A DNA stretch of 64,000 nt from Pseudobacter sp051955275 (GTDB taxonomy: Bacteria > Bacteroidota > Bacteroidia > Chitinophagales > Chitinophagaceae): NCBI RefSeq assembly GCF_051955275.1, contig NZ_JBQCGW010000171.1, forward strand, positions 27,668-91,667, read 5' to 3'. The translations under genes were made by a program, and so were the position numbers. The first letter of the stretch is position 1. The number at the start of each line of letters is the position of its first letter. The notes beneath the pieces are model-generated. The model did not search any database, was not told the DNA's origin, and saw nothing but the letters and a program-made list of their open reading frames with translations. This document shows, one piece after another, positions 17,631 to 24,699 of this stretch.

Positions 17631-18305
17631 TTATTTGAGTACGTAGCCCATGCCGGTAAGGGTATGGATCAGTTTATTGCCGGGAAAAGGTTTTTCTATT
17701 TTATTACGAAGGTAGTTGACGTATACATCCACCACGTTGGCATTGGATTGGCGATCGATCCCCCAGACGGCATCGGAGATGAAAGCACGGGATAATACTT
17801 TGTTGGGATGTTTCATGAAGAGCTCCAGCAGCTTGTATTCGCGGGCTGTAAGTGTGATGGGGCTGCCGTTTCTGCTGGCAGTTTTGGAGCCGGTATCAAG
17901 GGTGAGGTCCATGAACTGCAATGTTTCCTGTCCGATACTGTCCTGGTGATGCCTGCGGTGCAATGCCTGGATACGGGCAAGCAGCTCCCTGAAATGAAAG
18001 GGTTTGGTGAGGTAGTCATCGGCGCCCTGGTCCAGGCCGGTAACGATATCGTCTGTTGTCTGCAGGGCAGATAGCATGATGATGGGCGTCCATACCTGTG
18101 CCTGGCGGAGCTTGCGGCAGATCTCGCGGCCGTTGATGCCAGGCAGGAGAATGTCCAGGATGATGATATCGTAATCTTTGTCCAGTGCGGCTTTGAGACC
18201 GGCCTGGCCATCTGATTCCACCTCAACGGTGAACTGTTGTTCTTCCAGTCCTTTTTTGATGAAGGAGGCAACTTTCTGTTCGTCTTCTATGATGAGGATG
18301 GTCAT
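17631..18305 (-). CDS. OmpR-family response regulator (CusR-like)
   Basis: 224 residues from ATG 18305; the extra 20 codons of the open frame include the REP-like repeat and are unlikely to be coding. Receiver domain residues 1-120 have the acidic pocket (EDE at 7-9), phosphoacceptor Asp51 (IIILDILLPG) and the later conserved Lys (DDYLTKPF). A winged-helix DNA-binding domain occupies about 130-222 (LTAREYKLLELFMKHPNKVLS; VVDVYVNYLRNKI). Forms a two-component pair with the downstream kinase and likely activates the TolC/adaptor/pump genes. Confidence 0.93.
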   Translation of the reverse strand: MTILIIEDEQKVASFIKKGLEEQQFTVEVESDGQAGLKAALDKDYDIIILDILLPGINGREICRKLRQAQVWTPIIMLSALQTTDDIVTGLDQGADDYLTKPFHFRELLARIQALHRRHHQDSIGQETLQFMDLTLDTGSKTASRNGSPITLTAREYKLLELFMKHPNKVLSRAFISDAVWGIDRQSNANVVDVYVNYLRNKIEKPFPGNKLIHTLTGMGYVLK

Positions 18306-18326
18306 AGTGTACGGTTTTATTTGTGT

Positions 18327-18358
18327 GTGCCCAGTTGCTCGCGTCCCCGCGAGTGTCT
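18327..18358 (+). repeat. REP-like hairpin element, copy 2
   Basis: GTGCCCAGTTGCTCGCG, a CCC loop and a CGCGAGTG arm, in the gap between the xerD stop and the response-regulator start. Unlike copies 3 and 4 it is not joined to a terminator. Confidence 0.75.
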
Positions 18359-18406
18359 GCGGCACCCTAAGTGGGCAAAGATTATGATTTATGAATTAAG
18401 AGGAGG

Positions 18407-19315
18407 TTAAAAAGCCTTACGGAAAGCCGGATGGAAGGTCTGTAATGTGTCTTTCAGGTAATTGTTATCCAGGTGGGTATAGATCTCTGTTGTAGTGATG
18501 CTGGCATGGCCTAGCATCTGCTGAACCGCCCTGAGATTGGCGCCCCGCTCTACCAGGTGGGTGGCGAAAGAATGACGGAAGGTATGCGGTGAGATATTCT
18601 TCCTGATACCGGCAAAGGCGGCCAGCTCTTTCAGAATAAGGAATACCATCACACGGCTCAGCGGTTTGCCTCTCCGGTTGAGGAAGAGAAAATCCTCTGC
18701 GCCTTTGGCAGCCTGCTGGCGGTTACGGAATCCTTCGCGGTACATACCGATCTGCTCTATCGCGGCACTGCCGATGGGCACCAGTCTTTCTTTATTACCC
18801 TTGCCCACCACGCGGATGAACTCTTCCTGCAGGTACAGTTGAGAAAGTTTAAGGTTCACTATTTCGCTCACGCGGAGACCACAACTGTACATGGTTTCAA
18901 GCATGGCCCTGTTGCGGTGGCCCTCGGGCTTGCTGAGGTCAATTTGTGCAATGATGGCTTCGATCTCTTCATAGGCCAGTACTTCAGGCAGGGCTTTTCT
19001 CAGCCGTGGAGCTTCCAGCAGTACGGCCGGATCGCTCTTCACGATATCTTCTATGGAACAGTAGCGGAAAAATTGCCTGATACCAGCCACCATGCGGGCC
19101 TGTGAAGCGGTGGTCATGCCCAGCTCACTCACCCATACAAGAAATTGCTGAAGGTCTTTGAGCGTGATCTCTGCAGGGCTTTTGGAAATGTCTGCGGACT
19201 GGAGGTATTGCGTGAGCTTTTCAACGTCGTGCAGATAGGCTTCCACCGAGTTGCCGGATAAAGACTTCTCGGAAGTTAAATAACGTTGGAATCCTTTTTT
19301 GCTGTCAAGCCACAT
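18407..19315 (-). CDS. xerD: Site-specific tyrosine recombinase XerD
   Basis: 302 residues, typical XerD length. N-terminal core-binding SAM-like domain (GFQRYLTSEKSLSGNSVEAY), then the catalytic domain with the first Arg (SCGLRVSEIVNL), the HxxR box (HTFRHSFATHLVERGANL), the LGHASITTTEIYTH stretch with the nucleophile Tyr near the end. It resolves chromosome dimers at dif with XerC and FtsK. No mobile-element genes are near, so the housekeeping role fits better than that of an integrase. Divergent from the YkgJ-like gene with only 35 bases between starts. Confidence 0.92.
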   Translation of the reverse strand: MWLDSKKGFQRYLTSEKSLSGNSVEAYLHDVEKLTQYLQSADISKSPAEITLKDLQQFLVWVSELGMTTASQARMVAGIRQFFRYCSIEDIVKSDPAVLLEAPRLRKALPEVLAYEEIEAIIAQIDLSKPEGHRNRAMLETMYSCGLRVSEIVNLKLSQLYLQEEFIRVVGKGNKERLVPIGSAAIEQIGMYREGFRNRQQAAKGAEDFLFLNRRGKPLSRVMVFLILKELAAFAGIRKNISPHTFRHSFATHLVERGANLRAVQQMLGHASITTTEIYTHLDNNYLKDTLQTFHPAFRKAF

Positions 19316-19334
19316 GTGTATTATATTCGCCCTT

Positions 19335-19342
19335 CAAATGTA
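19335..19342 (-). promoter_or_regulatory. Candidate -7 element for xerD
   Basis: TACATTTG on the minus strand matches TAnnTTTG exactly; ATTG lies 19 bases upstream, close to the TTTG -33 element. The xerD leader would be very short. Confidence 0.4.
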
Positions 19343-19350
19343 CATAACAG

Positions 19351-19866
19351 ATGGAACCATTCAATCTAAAGTCTTTCAAGAAAAAAATGATGCTGAACCG
19401 CTCCACCCTTCGGCGCTTTCTCACCCGTGTGGAAACCAAGGAGCCCAAGGGGATCGATAAGGTACAACACCAGGAGGATGTGGAAGTATGGAAAGACATG
19501 GATTGCCTGGCCTGCGCCAACTGTTGTAAAACGATGTCGCCCACTTTCACCAACGACGACATCAAGCGAATCTCAAAGCATGTGGGCATGAGCGCCCAGG
19601 CTTTCCGTGATAAATACCTCTACTTCGAGCGCGGGGATAAAGACTGGATGAACAAGCAGCAGCCCTGCCAGTTTCTTAACCTGGTAGACAACAAGTGCAG
19701 CATCTATGAAGTTCGTCCGCGCGACTGCTCCGGTTTCCCGCACCATACCAAGAAAAAAGTGCTTGATTACACGCATGTGTACAAGCAGAACGTGGAGTAT
19801 TGTCCTGCCACTTACAAACTGGTGGAAAGGATGATGTACCGCCTGGAAGGGGAGAAGCTCAAATAA
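19351..19866 (+). CDS. YkgJ-family cysteine-cluster protein
   Basis: 171 residues, cytosolic. The metal-binding Cys pattern is clear: CLACANCCKTMSP in the middle, then CQFLNLVDNKCSIYEVRPRDC and a final GFPHH. These proteins bind zinc or an iron-sulfur cofactor; their role is mostly undefined. Length and Cys spacing fit the family. The stop lies 2 bases from the stop of the convergent YraN gene. Confidence 0.85.
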   Translation: MEPFNLKSFKKKMMLNRSTLRRFLTRVETKEPKGIDKVQHQEDVEVWKDMDCLACANCCKTMSPTFTNDDIKRISKHVGMSAQAFRDKYLYFERGDKDWMNKQQPCQFLNLVDNKCSIYEVRPRDCSGFPHHTKKKVLDYTHVYKQNVEYCPATYKLVERMMYRLEGEKLK

Positions 19867-19868
19867 TT

Positions 19869-20225
19869 TCAGCAGTAAATGTCTTCGATCAGAAAATAAT
19901 CGGCATGGCCATCCCGGTGGAGGGTGATGCTGAGAATATCATACTGGATGCGTTTCCACTGCGGAGCCAGCAGTTGGTACTGCTCTGCGCATTTCATCAT
20001 ATTCTCCATTTTCTTTCCTGAAACGGCTTCTTCAGGATAGCCAAAACTGTGGCTGGTCCTGGTTTTGACCTCAATGAAATGCAGGGTGTTGTTGCGGCTG
20101 GCAATGATATCGATCTCATATTTGCGGTAACTCCAGTTCCGGTGCAGGATTACATATCCTTTTTCCACAAACCACTTCACGGCCTGATCTTCTCCTATTT
20201 TACCGGTCTCATTGTGTTGAGCCAT
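19869..20225 (-). CDS. YraN/UPF0102 family endonuclease-like protein
   Basis: 118 residues. Contains the restriction-endonuclease-like core of UPF0102: GEDQAVKWFVEKGY, then YEIDIIASRN and FIEVKTRTSHSFGYP, giving the E...D...ExK set of acidic and Lys residues. Nuclease activity is suggested by the fold; the biological role is not settled. Divergent from manA with 39 bases between the starts. Confidence 0.9.
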   Translation of the reverse strand: MAQHNETGKIGEDQAVKWFVEKGYVILHRNWSYRKYEIDIIASRNNTLHFIEVKTRTSHSFGYPEEAVSGKKMENMMKCAEQYQLLAPQWKRIQYDILSITLHRDGHADYFLIEDIYC

Positions 20226-20264
20226 GCCTTTGATTTTGTATTATTGTAACCCGAAAACCAGCAT

Positions 20265-21500
20265 ATGCAAAATAATACAAAAATATTCAGGCTCGAAGGA
20301 AAGGTGCAGCACTACGCATGGGGTGGAAATAGTTATATCCCTGCGTTGTTATCTCAGAATAACCAGGAAGGAAAACCGTTTGCGGAATACTGGATGGGAG
20401 CGCACGACAATGCGCCATCACTGGTAGTGACCAGCGAAGGAAAGATCCCCCTCAATGAATTCATCGCCAAAGATCCGGCTGGATTGCTCGGCAGCCCGGT
20501 GAATAAAACTTTCGGCCGCCTGCCATACCTGCTGAAGGTACTTGATGTGAATGATATGCTCAGTATCCAGGTGCATCCCACCAAATCCGCTGCTGTAGCG
20601 GAGTTTGAGGCGGAGAACAAAAAAGGCACTCCGCTGAATGCCGCCAACCGGAATTATAAAGACGACAATCATAAACCTGAGCTGATGGTGGCCCTCTCTG
20701 ATTTCTGGCTGTTGCACGGCTTCAGGAAAACAGAAGAAACGGCAGAGATCATCGGGAGGATCCCGGAACTGAACTTCCTGAAACCTTTCCATGATCAGAA
20801 CAATCATTCACGCATATACAGGCACGTGATGACCATGCCTCAGGAGGAAGTTAACCAGGCCTTGCAGCCTTTGCTGGACCGTATCATTCCCCTTTACCAG
20901 GAGAATAAGCTGGATAAGAACGACCCGGACTTCTGGGCTGCCCGTGCTGCCCTCACATTCAATGAGCCGGGCCGTATTGATCGTGGCATTTTCTCCATTT
21001 ACCTGTTCAACCTGGTGAGGATGGAACCTGATTTTGCCATCTTCCAGGATGCCGGTGTGCCGCATGCTTACCTTTTCGGGCAGAACATGGAGATCATGGC
21101 CAACTCAGACAATGTGCTTCGAGGCGGCCTTACCAATAAACATGTGGATGTGGATGAGTTGATGAAGCATGTGAGGTTCACGCCGGTGGAGCCCCAACTG
21201 ATAGCAGGTTCTGTGGAAATGGAGAGCGCGGATGGACAGGTAGCCGAAACCCGGTTCAAAACACCAGCCCCGGATTTTGAACTGCGCCAGATCTGGTTGC
21301 CGGAAGGGGAGAGCCTGACGCTGCCTGTGAATACAACTGATATCTTCTTTGTTTTATCCGGAAATGCAGCCGTGAATAGCGGAAATACCAGCCTTGCACT
21401 GAAACGCGGAGAAGCCATGCTGGCCATTCCGGGAGCTGATGTGAATATCAAAGCAGTGGGTGATGAAGTGGTGATTTTCAGGGCCACAGCCGGATTGTAA
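20265..21500 (+). CDS. manA: Mannose-6-phosphate isomerase, class I
   Basis: 411 residues. Interconverts mannose 6-phosphate and fructose 6-phosphate with one zinc ion. Seen: YAWGG near the N-terminus, the zinc-binding IQVHPTK and HKPELMVALSDFWLLHGF segments, and DAGVPHAYLFGQNMEIMANSDNVLRGG, the classic PMI signature with the catalytic Arg close by. Length matches the family. It has a strong terminator 22 bases after its stop. Confidence 0.95.
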   Translation: MQNNTKIFRLEGKVQHYAWGGNSYIPALLSQNNQEGKPFAEYWMGAHDNAPSLVVTSEGKIPLNEFIAKDPAGLLGSPVNKTFGRLPYLLKVLDVNDMLSIQVHPTKSAAVAEFEAENKKGTPLNAANRNYKDDNHKPELMVALSDFWLLHGFRKTEETAEIIGRIPELNFLKPFHDQNNHSRIYRHVMTMPQEEVNQALQPLLDRIIPLYQENKLDKNDPDFWAARAALTFNEPGRIDRGIFSIYLFNLVRMEPDFAIFQDAGVPHAYLFGQNMEIMANSDNVLRGGLTNKHVDVDELMKHVRFTPVEPQLIAGSVEMESADGQVAETRFKTPAPDFELRQIWLPEGESLTLPVNTTDIFFVLSGNAAVNSGNTSLALKRGEAMLAIPGADVNIKAVGDEVVIFRATAGL

Positions 21501-21521
21501 TTAATTTTTGATACGATGTTT

Positions 21522-21550
21522 GGGGCTGACTTCAAAAGGTCAGCCCCATT
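21522..21550 (+). terminator. manA terminator
   Basis: Perfect 9-bp stem GGGGCTGAC/GTCAGCCCC with an 8-base loop, followed by ATTTATTTTTG. Runs straight into REP-like copy 3 and is nearly the same as the terminator at 24371. Confidence 0.85.
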
Positions 21551-21560
21551 TATTTTTGCA

Positions 21561-21621
21561 GTGCCCAGTCGCTCGCGTCCCCCGCGAGTGACTTCTATTT
21601 GCTTGCCACCGGCGAGGTGGC
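21561..21621 (+). repeat. REP-like hairpin element, copy 3, with a second small hairpin
   Basis: GTGCCCAGTCGCTCGCG, C-rich loop, CGCGAGTGAC, then CTTCTATTT as in copy 1. A second inverted repeat GCCACC/GGTGGC lies at 21605-21621. Follows the manA terminator. Confidence 0.75.
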
Positions 21622-21658
21622 TTCAAAAGATGGATCAATACATTCGAAGTGGCAGGCA

Positions 21659-22234
21659 CTATTTTGCGATGAACATTTCAGCCATCATGGTAGTCTGTTC
21701 TGCATCTATGCTTGAAACCTGGAATAATCCGGTTACCTTATTGTCTGTGGTGCGGAAGAGCCAGATCTCGCCTTCATGCGGATGTGTGAGTACGGATTTG
21801 GGATTTACTCCTTTATGCCAGGCACCGATCAGTTCACCGGCCGGTAATTTCTGGTTATTTTTCTGCAATATGCTTCCCAGTTCATCCAGCGTAAGGGTGG
21901 ATTTTTTGAAGATCACAGACTGGTGGTGGAGCCAGTTCTCCTGCCCGTATTCAACAGGGAAAACTTCCGGGCTGTACAATCCGTAATCGGGTCCGTTCTT
22001 GTAAAAACCAAAGAGGATGGTTTTCTGCAGAGCGGCATCGATGCTGATCTGGGGCATCATTTTGGCGGTAAGGTCATCCATCGAGAGCCAGTTCTGAGTA
22101 TAAATACCCAGTTCCTTTTTGTACTGAATGCCGATTGGTGAATACTCCACGGATGTGGGAACAGGCTCAGCTTTGTCTTTTTTGCAGGCAATGAGGCTTG
22201 TTACGATAAGCGTCATTGCAATCAGTCTTTTCAT
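21659..22234 (-). CDS. Putative lipoprotein of unknown function
   Basis: 191 residues. Signal peptide with lipobox SLIAC, then a Lys/Asp-rich linker (KKDKAEP), so a lipoprotein. The rest is a mixed alpha/beta domain with no motif I recognise. It stands alone between the convergent manA gene and the AhpD-like gene. Real gene by signal sequence, length and coding character. Confidence 0.7.
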   Translation of the reverse strand: MKRLIAMTLIVTSLIACKKDKAEPVPTSVEYSPIGIQYKKELGIYTQNWLSMDDLTAKMMPQISIDAALQKTILFGFYKNGPDYGLYSPEVFPVEYGQENWLHHQSVIFKKSTLTLDELGSILQKNNQKLPAGELIGAWHKGVNPKSVLTHPHEGEIWLFRTTDNKVTGLFQVSSIDAEQTTMMAEMFIAK

Positions 22235-22350
22235 TTTCCAGAGTTTTTATGATTGAGATAATTGTTCTCTGGCACAAAACTGCAAATAGCCTGGCGTGAT
22301 AAAAGACCCGTTTAACGGAAGAGGAGGATGACTTAATGAATAAATAAAGA

Positions 22351-22376
22351 ACGGGCGCCTCCAGGGAGACGCCCGT
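22351..22376 (-). terminator. Terminator of the ahpC/AhpD-like operon
   Basis: ACGGGCG/CGCCCGT stem extended through CTCC/GGGAG with a tight loop, followed on the minus strand by TCTTTATTTATT. Located 24 bases after the AhpD-like stop. Confidence 0.8.
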
Positions 22377-22399
22377 TGAAATATCTGTTGCCTGTAAAC

Positions 22400-22999
22400 T
22401 TATGCAAGAACGGTGATCAGTCCTTTGATCACTGCACCCAGCTTAACAGCTTCCAGCACTTTGCCTTCGCTGCTGCCATGTTGCAGTACAGATTGCTCAT
22501 GTGAAGTAACACACATTTCGCAACCATTGATGGAAGAGATCACCAGGCTTGCCAGTTCAAAGAACTCCTTGCCCAGCACGGGATTCATCATAATGCTCAT
22601 CTTGATGCCGGCAGGAGTGGCCGTGTAATATTCTTTCTGCATGAAATGACGGAACCTGTAGAACACATTGTTGGTAGCCATCAGTGAAGTGCAGGCGATC
22701 ATTTCCGCGATCTCCGCTTCAGTGGCGCCGGCATCTTTTGCAAGGCCGGTGAAGGCTTCCTGCAGGAAGATGACCTTGTCGTTCACTGCCACGCCCAGCG
22801 CCAGCAATAATGCTTCCTTGCGTGTGAGGTACTGCGTATTGCTCAGTACATTACTGGTATTGATCTTCAGATCCTTGATATACCGTGCATTCACCTGCAG
22901 TAAAGCCTGTGCGTTGGCTGAAGGAACATAGTTGGGGATATTGAGCTCCGCCAGCAGGTTCTGAAAAGTCTCGTTCTGAATTATTGATTCAACACTCAT
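22400..22999 (-). CDS. AhpD-like carboxymuconolactone decarboxylase family protein
   Basis: 199 residues, all helical. The CMD/AhpD active-site motif CEMCVTSHE (Cys at about residues 161 and 164, His after) is present, typical of disulfide-reducing alkylhydroperoxidase partners. Located 15 bases after the ahpC stop, so co-transcribed; it probably reduces AhpC in place of AhpF, which is common in Bacteroidota but is inferred here. Confidence 0.9.
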   Translation of the reverse strand: MSVESIIQNETFQNLLAELNIPNYVPSANAQALLQVNARYIKDLKINTSNVLSNTQYLTRKEALLLALGVAVNDKVIFLQEAFTGLAKDAGATEAEIAEMIACTSLMATNNVFYRFRHFMQKEYYTATPAGIKMSIMMNPVLGKEFFELASLVISSINGCEMCVTSHEQSVLQHGSSEGKVLEAVKLGAVIKGLITVLA

Positions 23000-23014
23000 G
23001 GTTCCGGGTTTAGA

Positions 23015-23584
23015 TTAGTTCATGTTCAGCTGGGTAGTCAGCGTTTCCTGACCTTTATTCCAGTTGCATGGGCAGAGCTCATCTGTTTGCAGTGCGTCCA
23101 GTACACGGATAACCTCCTGTACGTTACGGCCTACGCTCAGATCGTTCACACTAACCCAACGGATGATACCCTGAGGGTCGATGATGAAAGTAGCGCGGTA
23201 AGCGATCTTCTCTTCACTGTCCAGGATGCCCAGCTCTTCAGCGAGTGATTTTGACGTGTCAGCCAGCATGGGGAACTTCAGGTCTTTCAGATCAGCATGG
23301 TCTTTTCTCCAGGCCAGGTGAACGAATTCAGAATCGGTAGAAGCACCGATCAGTACTGTATCGCGGTCAGAAAAATCGGAAGCTTTCTTGTTGAATTCAG
23401 CGATCTCTGTAGGGCATACGAAAGTGAAATCCTTAGGCCACCAGAACATCACCATCCACTGACCCTGGCTGCTTGCATGGTCCTGAGTAAGGTCTGCAAA
23501 CTCTTTTCCTTTTTCTGTTGATACTACTGCCTTTTTCTTAAATGCAGGGAACTGGTTCCCAATAGACAAAATTCTGTTGGACAT
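23015..23584 (-). CDS. ahpC: Peroxiredoxin AhpC
   Basis: 189 residues, typical 2-Cys peroxiredoxin. Peroxidatic Cys at about residue 57 in FTFVCPTEIAEF, conserved Trp/Arg region (HLAWRKDHADLKDLKFPML), and resolving region DELCPCNWNKG near the C-terminus. Reduces hydrogen peroxide and alkyl hydroperoxides in the cytosol. First gene of a two-gene operon with the AhpD-like gene; the upstream palindromic sites suggest peroxide-responsive control. Confidence 0.95.
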   Translation of the reverse strand: MSNRILSIGNQFPAFKKKAVVSTEKGKEFADLTQDHASSQGQWMVMFWWPKDFTFVCPTEIAEFNKKASDFSDRDTVLIGASTDSEFVHLAWRKDHADLKDLKFPMLADTSKSLAEELGILDSEEKIAYRATFIIDPQGIIRWVSVNDLSVGRNVQEVIRVLDALQTDELCPCNWNKGQETLTTQLNMN

Positions 23585-23640
23585 ATAATGATTATTAAAG
23601 TTTTTGCTGATTTTCTCTGTGGGGCAATCGTAAGGTGGCG

Positions 23641-23648
23641 CAAAAGTA
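23641..23648 (-). promoter_or_regulatory. ahpC promoter -7 element
   Basis: TACTTTTG on the minus strand matches TAnnTTTG exactly. The -33 position reads TGAT, not TTTG, and lies inside the palindromic site; this fits a promoter that needs an activator. Confidence 0.5.
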
Positions 23649-23659
23649 AGCTTGTAAGT

Positions 23660-23706
23660 AATAGATAATCATAAACATTATCTATTGATCAATAGATACT
23701 ATCTAT
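23660..23706. promoter_or_regulatory. Array of palindromic operator half-sites between ahpC and the DUF6580 gene
   Basis: AATAGATAAT (23660-23669) and ATTATCTATT (23677-23686) form a perfect inverted repeat with a 7-base spacer. TATCTATTGATCAATAGATA (23679-23698) is a perfect 20-base palindrome. ATAG-N7-CTAT at 23692-23706 matches the OxyR half-site pattern ATAGntnnnanCTAT. The half-sites alternate in phase and overlap the ahpC -33 region. An OxyR-like or PerR-like regulator is the natural guess. Confidence 0.65.
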
Positions 23707-23752
23707 AATCATGGCTCAGACTGCATCTTTTAGCAGGTAAACGAAAAAAACG

Positions 23753-23760
23753 TACTTTTG
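23753..23760 (+). promoter_or_regulatory. Candidate -7 element for the DUF6580 gene
   Basis: TACTTTTG, exact TAnnTTTG match, 19 bases before the ATG at 23780. Only a T-rich stretch, no TTTG, is at the -33 position. Confidence 0.4.
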
Positions 23761-23779
23761 GGGCCTATTACTTTCCAAT

Positions 23780-24346
23780 ATGAAATCAAATAAGAAACTG
23801 ATCTGGAGCCTTATAGTGATGGTTGTGGTGGCCGCCATTTACCGTGTTATCCCTGACAGGCCGTTGGGATTTGCTCCCCAGCTGGCTATCGCACTTTTCA
23901 GCGGCGCTATGATCCAGGACAAAAAACTGGCCTTCCTGTTCCCGATCGTGTCCATGTTGTTATCAGATGTGCTCTATGAAGGATTGTTTGCAGCAGGCTG
24001 GGCGCCATACGGCGGATTCTACGGCGGAATGTGGATCAATTACCTGCTTTTTGCTTCAGTGACCGTGTTCGGTATGCTGATCAGAAAGATCAATGTAAAG
24101 AATGTAGTGGCCATTTCACTGGCTGGTCCTACTTATTTCTTCCTGGTATCTAACTTCCTGACATGGGCCGGAGTAGGTGACTGGATCGAATACCCGAAAA
24201 CCTGGGAAGGGCTGATGGCCTGTTATGCAGCCGGTCTTCCTTTTTATAAAGGCAGCCTGATCGCTACCCTCGGATTCAGCGCCCTGTTCTTCGGAACATG
24301 GTACCTGGTAGGTAAGAAAGAAACTAAAACAGTAGTGGCAGCCTAA
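23780..24346 (+). CDS. DUF6580 family membrane protein, putative transport component
   Basis: 188 residues with about six hydrophobic helices. The N-terminal YRVIPDRPLGFAPQLAIALF and the middle AGPTYFFLVSNFLTWAG segments are typical of the DUF6580 family, distantly like vitamin-transporter S components. Substrate unknown. Divergent from ahpC, sharing the operator region. A strong terminator follows. Confidence 0.75.
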   Translation: MKSNKKLIWSLIVMVVVAAIYRVIPDRPLGFAPQLAIALFSGAMIQDKKLAFLFPIVSMLLSDVLYEGLFAAGWAPYGGFYGGMWINYLLFASVTVFGMLIRKINVKNVVAISLAGPTYFFLVSNFLTWAGVGDWIEYPKTWEGLMACYAAGLPFYKGSLIATLGFSALFFGTWYLVGKKETKTVVAA

Positions 24347-24370
24347 GCTGTTGCAATATATTTTTCGGAG

Positions 24371-24405
24371 GGGCTGACCAAAAAAGGTCAGCCCTGTTTA
24401 TTTTT
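24371..24405 (+). terminator. Terminator of the DUF6580 gene
   Basis: Perfect GGGCTGACC/GGTCAGCCC stem, A6 loop, then TGTTTATTTTT. Near-identical to the manA terminator at 21522, and likewise followed at once by a REP-like element. Confidence 0.85.
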
Positions 24406-24409
24406 CGCC

Positions 24410-24443
24410 GTGCCCGGTCGCTCGCGTCCCCGCGAGTGACTGC
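24410..24443 (+). repeat. REP-like hairpin element, copy 4
   Basis: GTGCCCGGTCGCTCGCG, CCC loop, CGCGAGTGACTGCT. Last copy seen in the window. Confidence 0.75.
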
Positions 24444-24615
24444 TCCCCATCTGTCAGGTTCTTCTATATTATGATATTCAAATAATAAACAGCCTTTATT
24501 TAAGATCCTGGTTTATGGAATATCGGGCATAGATTCCCATTATGTGGAATGGGTAAATTTGAAAAATCTCAGGGGTGATGGTGATTCGTCATTGTTTTTA
24601 AGTAATTAATTACTA

Positions 24616-24623
24616 TAAATTTG
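24616..24623 (+). promoter_or_regulatory. Candidate -7 element for the 24700 gene
   Basis: TAAATTTG matches TAnnTTTG; a TTG at 24592 is roughly at the -33 position. A second TAAATTTG is at 24554-24561. The leader would be about 70 bases. Confidence 0.35.
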
Positions 24624-24699
24624 CGGTTAGTTGCACCAGTGATGTGATGACCGTACTCAAAATATCGCCGGTGTTCAATTATTAAAACCCTAATACGCT

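Larger units (their letters stand above)
24347..24699. other. Intergenic region of 353 bases
   Basis: Holds a terminator (24371-24394), REP-like copy 4 (24410-24443) and the presumed promoter of the next gene (24616-24623). No further ORF or RNA gene is seen. Confidence 0.7.

Noticed and set aside
16896..17795. 299-codon open frame on the plus strand
   Set aside because: Spans the histidine kinase and response regulator genes in antisense; no domain seen.
18407..19315. Phage or transposon integrase
   Set aside because: Length, motif set and lack of mobile genes fit housekeeping XerD.
6664..24443. CRISPR-like array
   Set aside because: The four repeat copies are kilobases apart with no regular spacers and no cas genes; they are REP-like hairpins.
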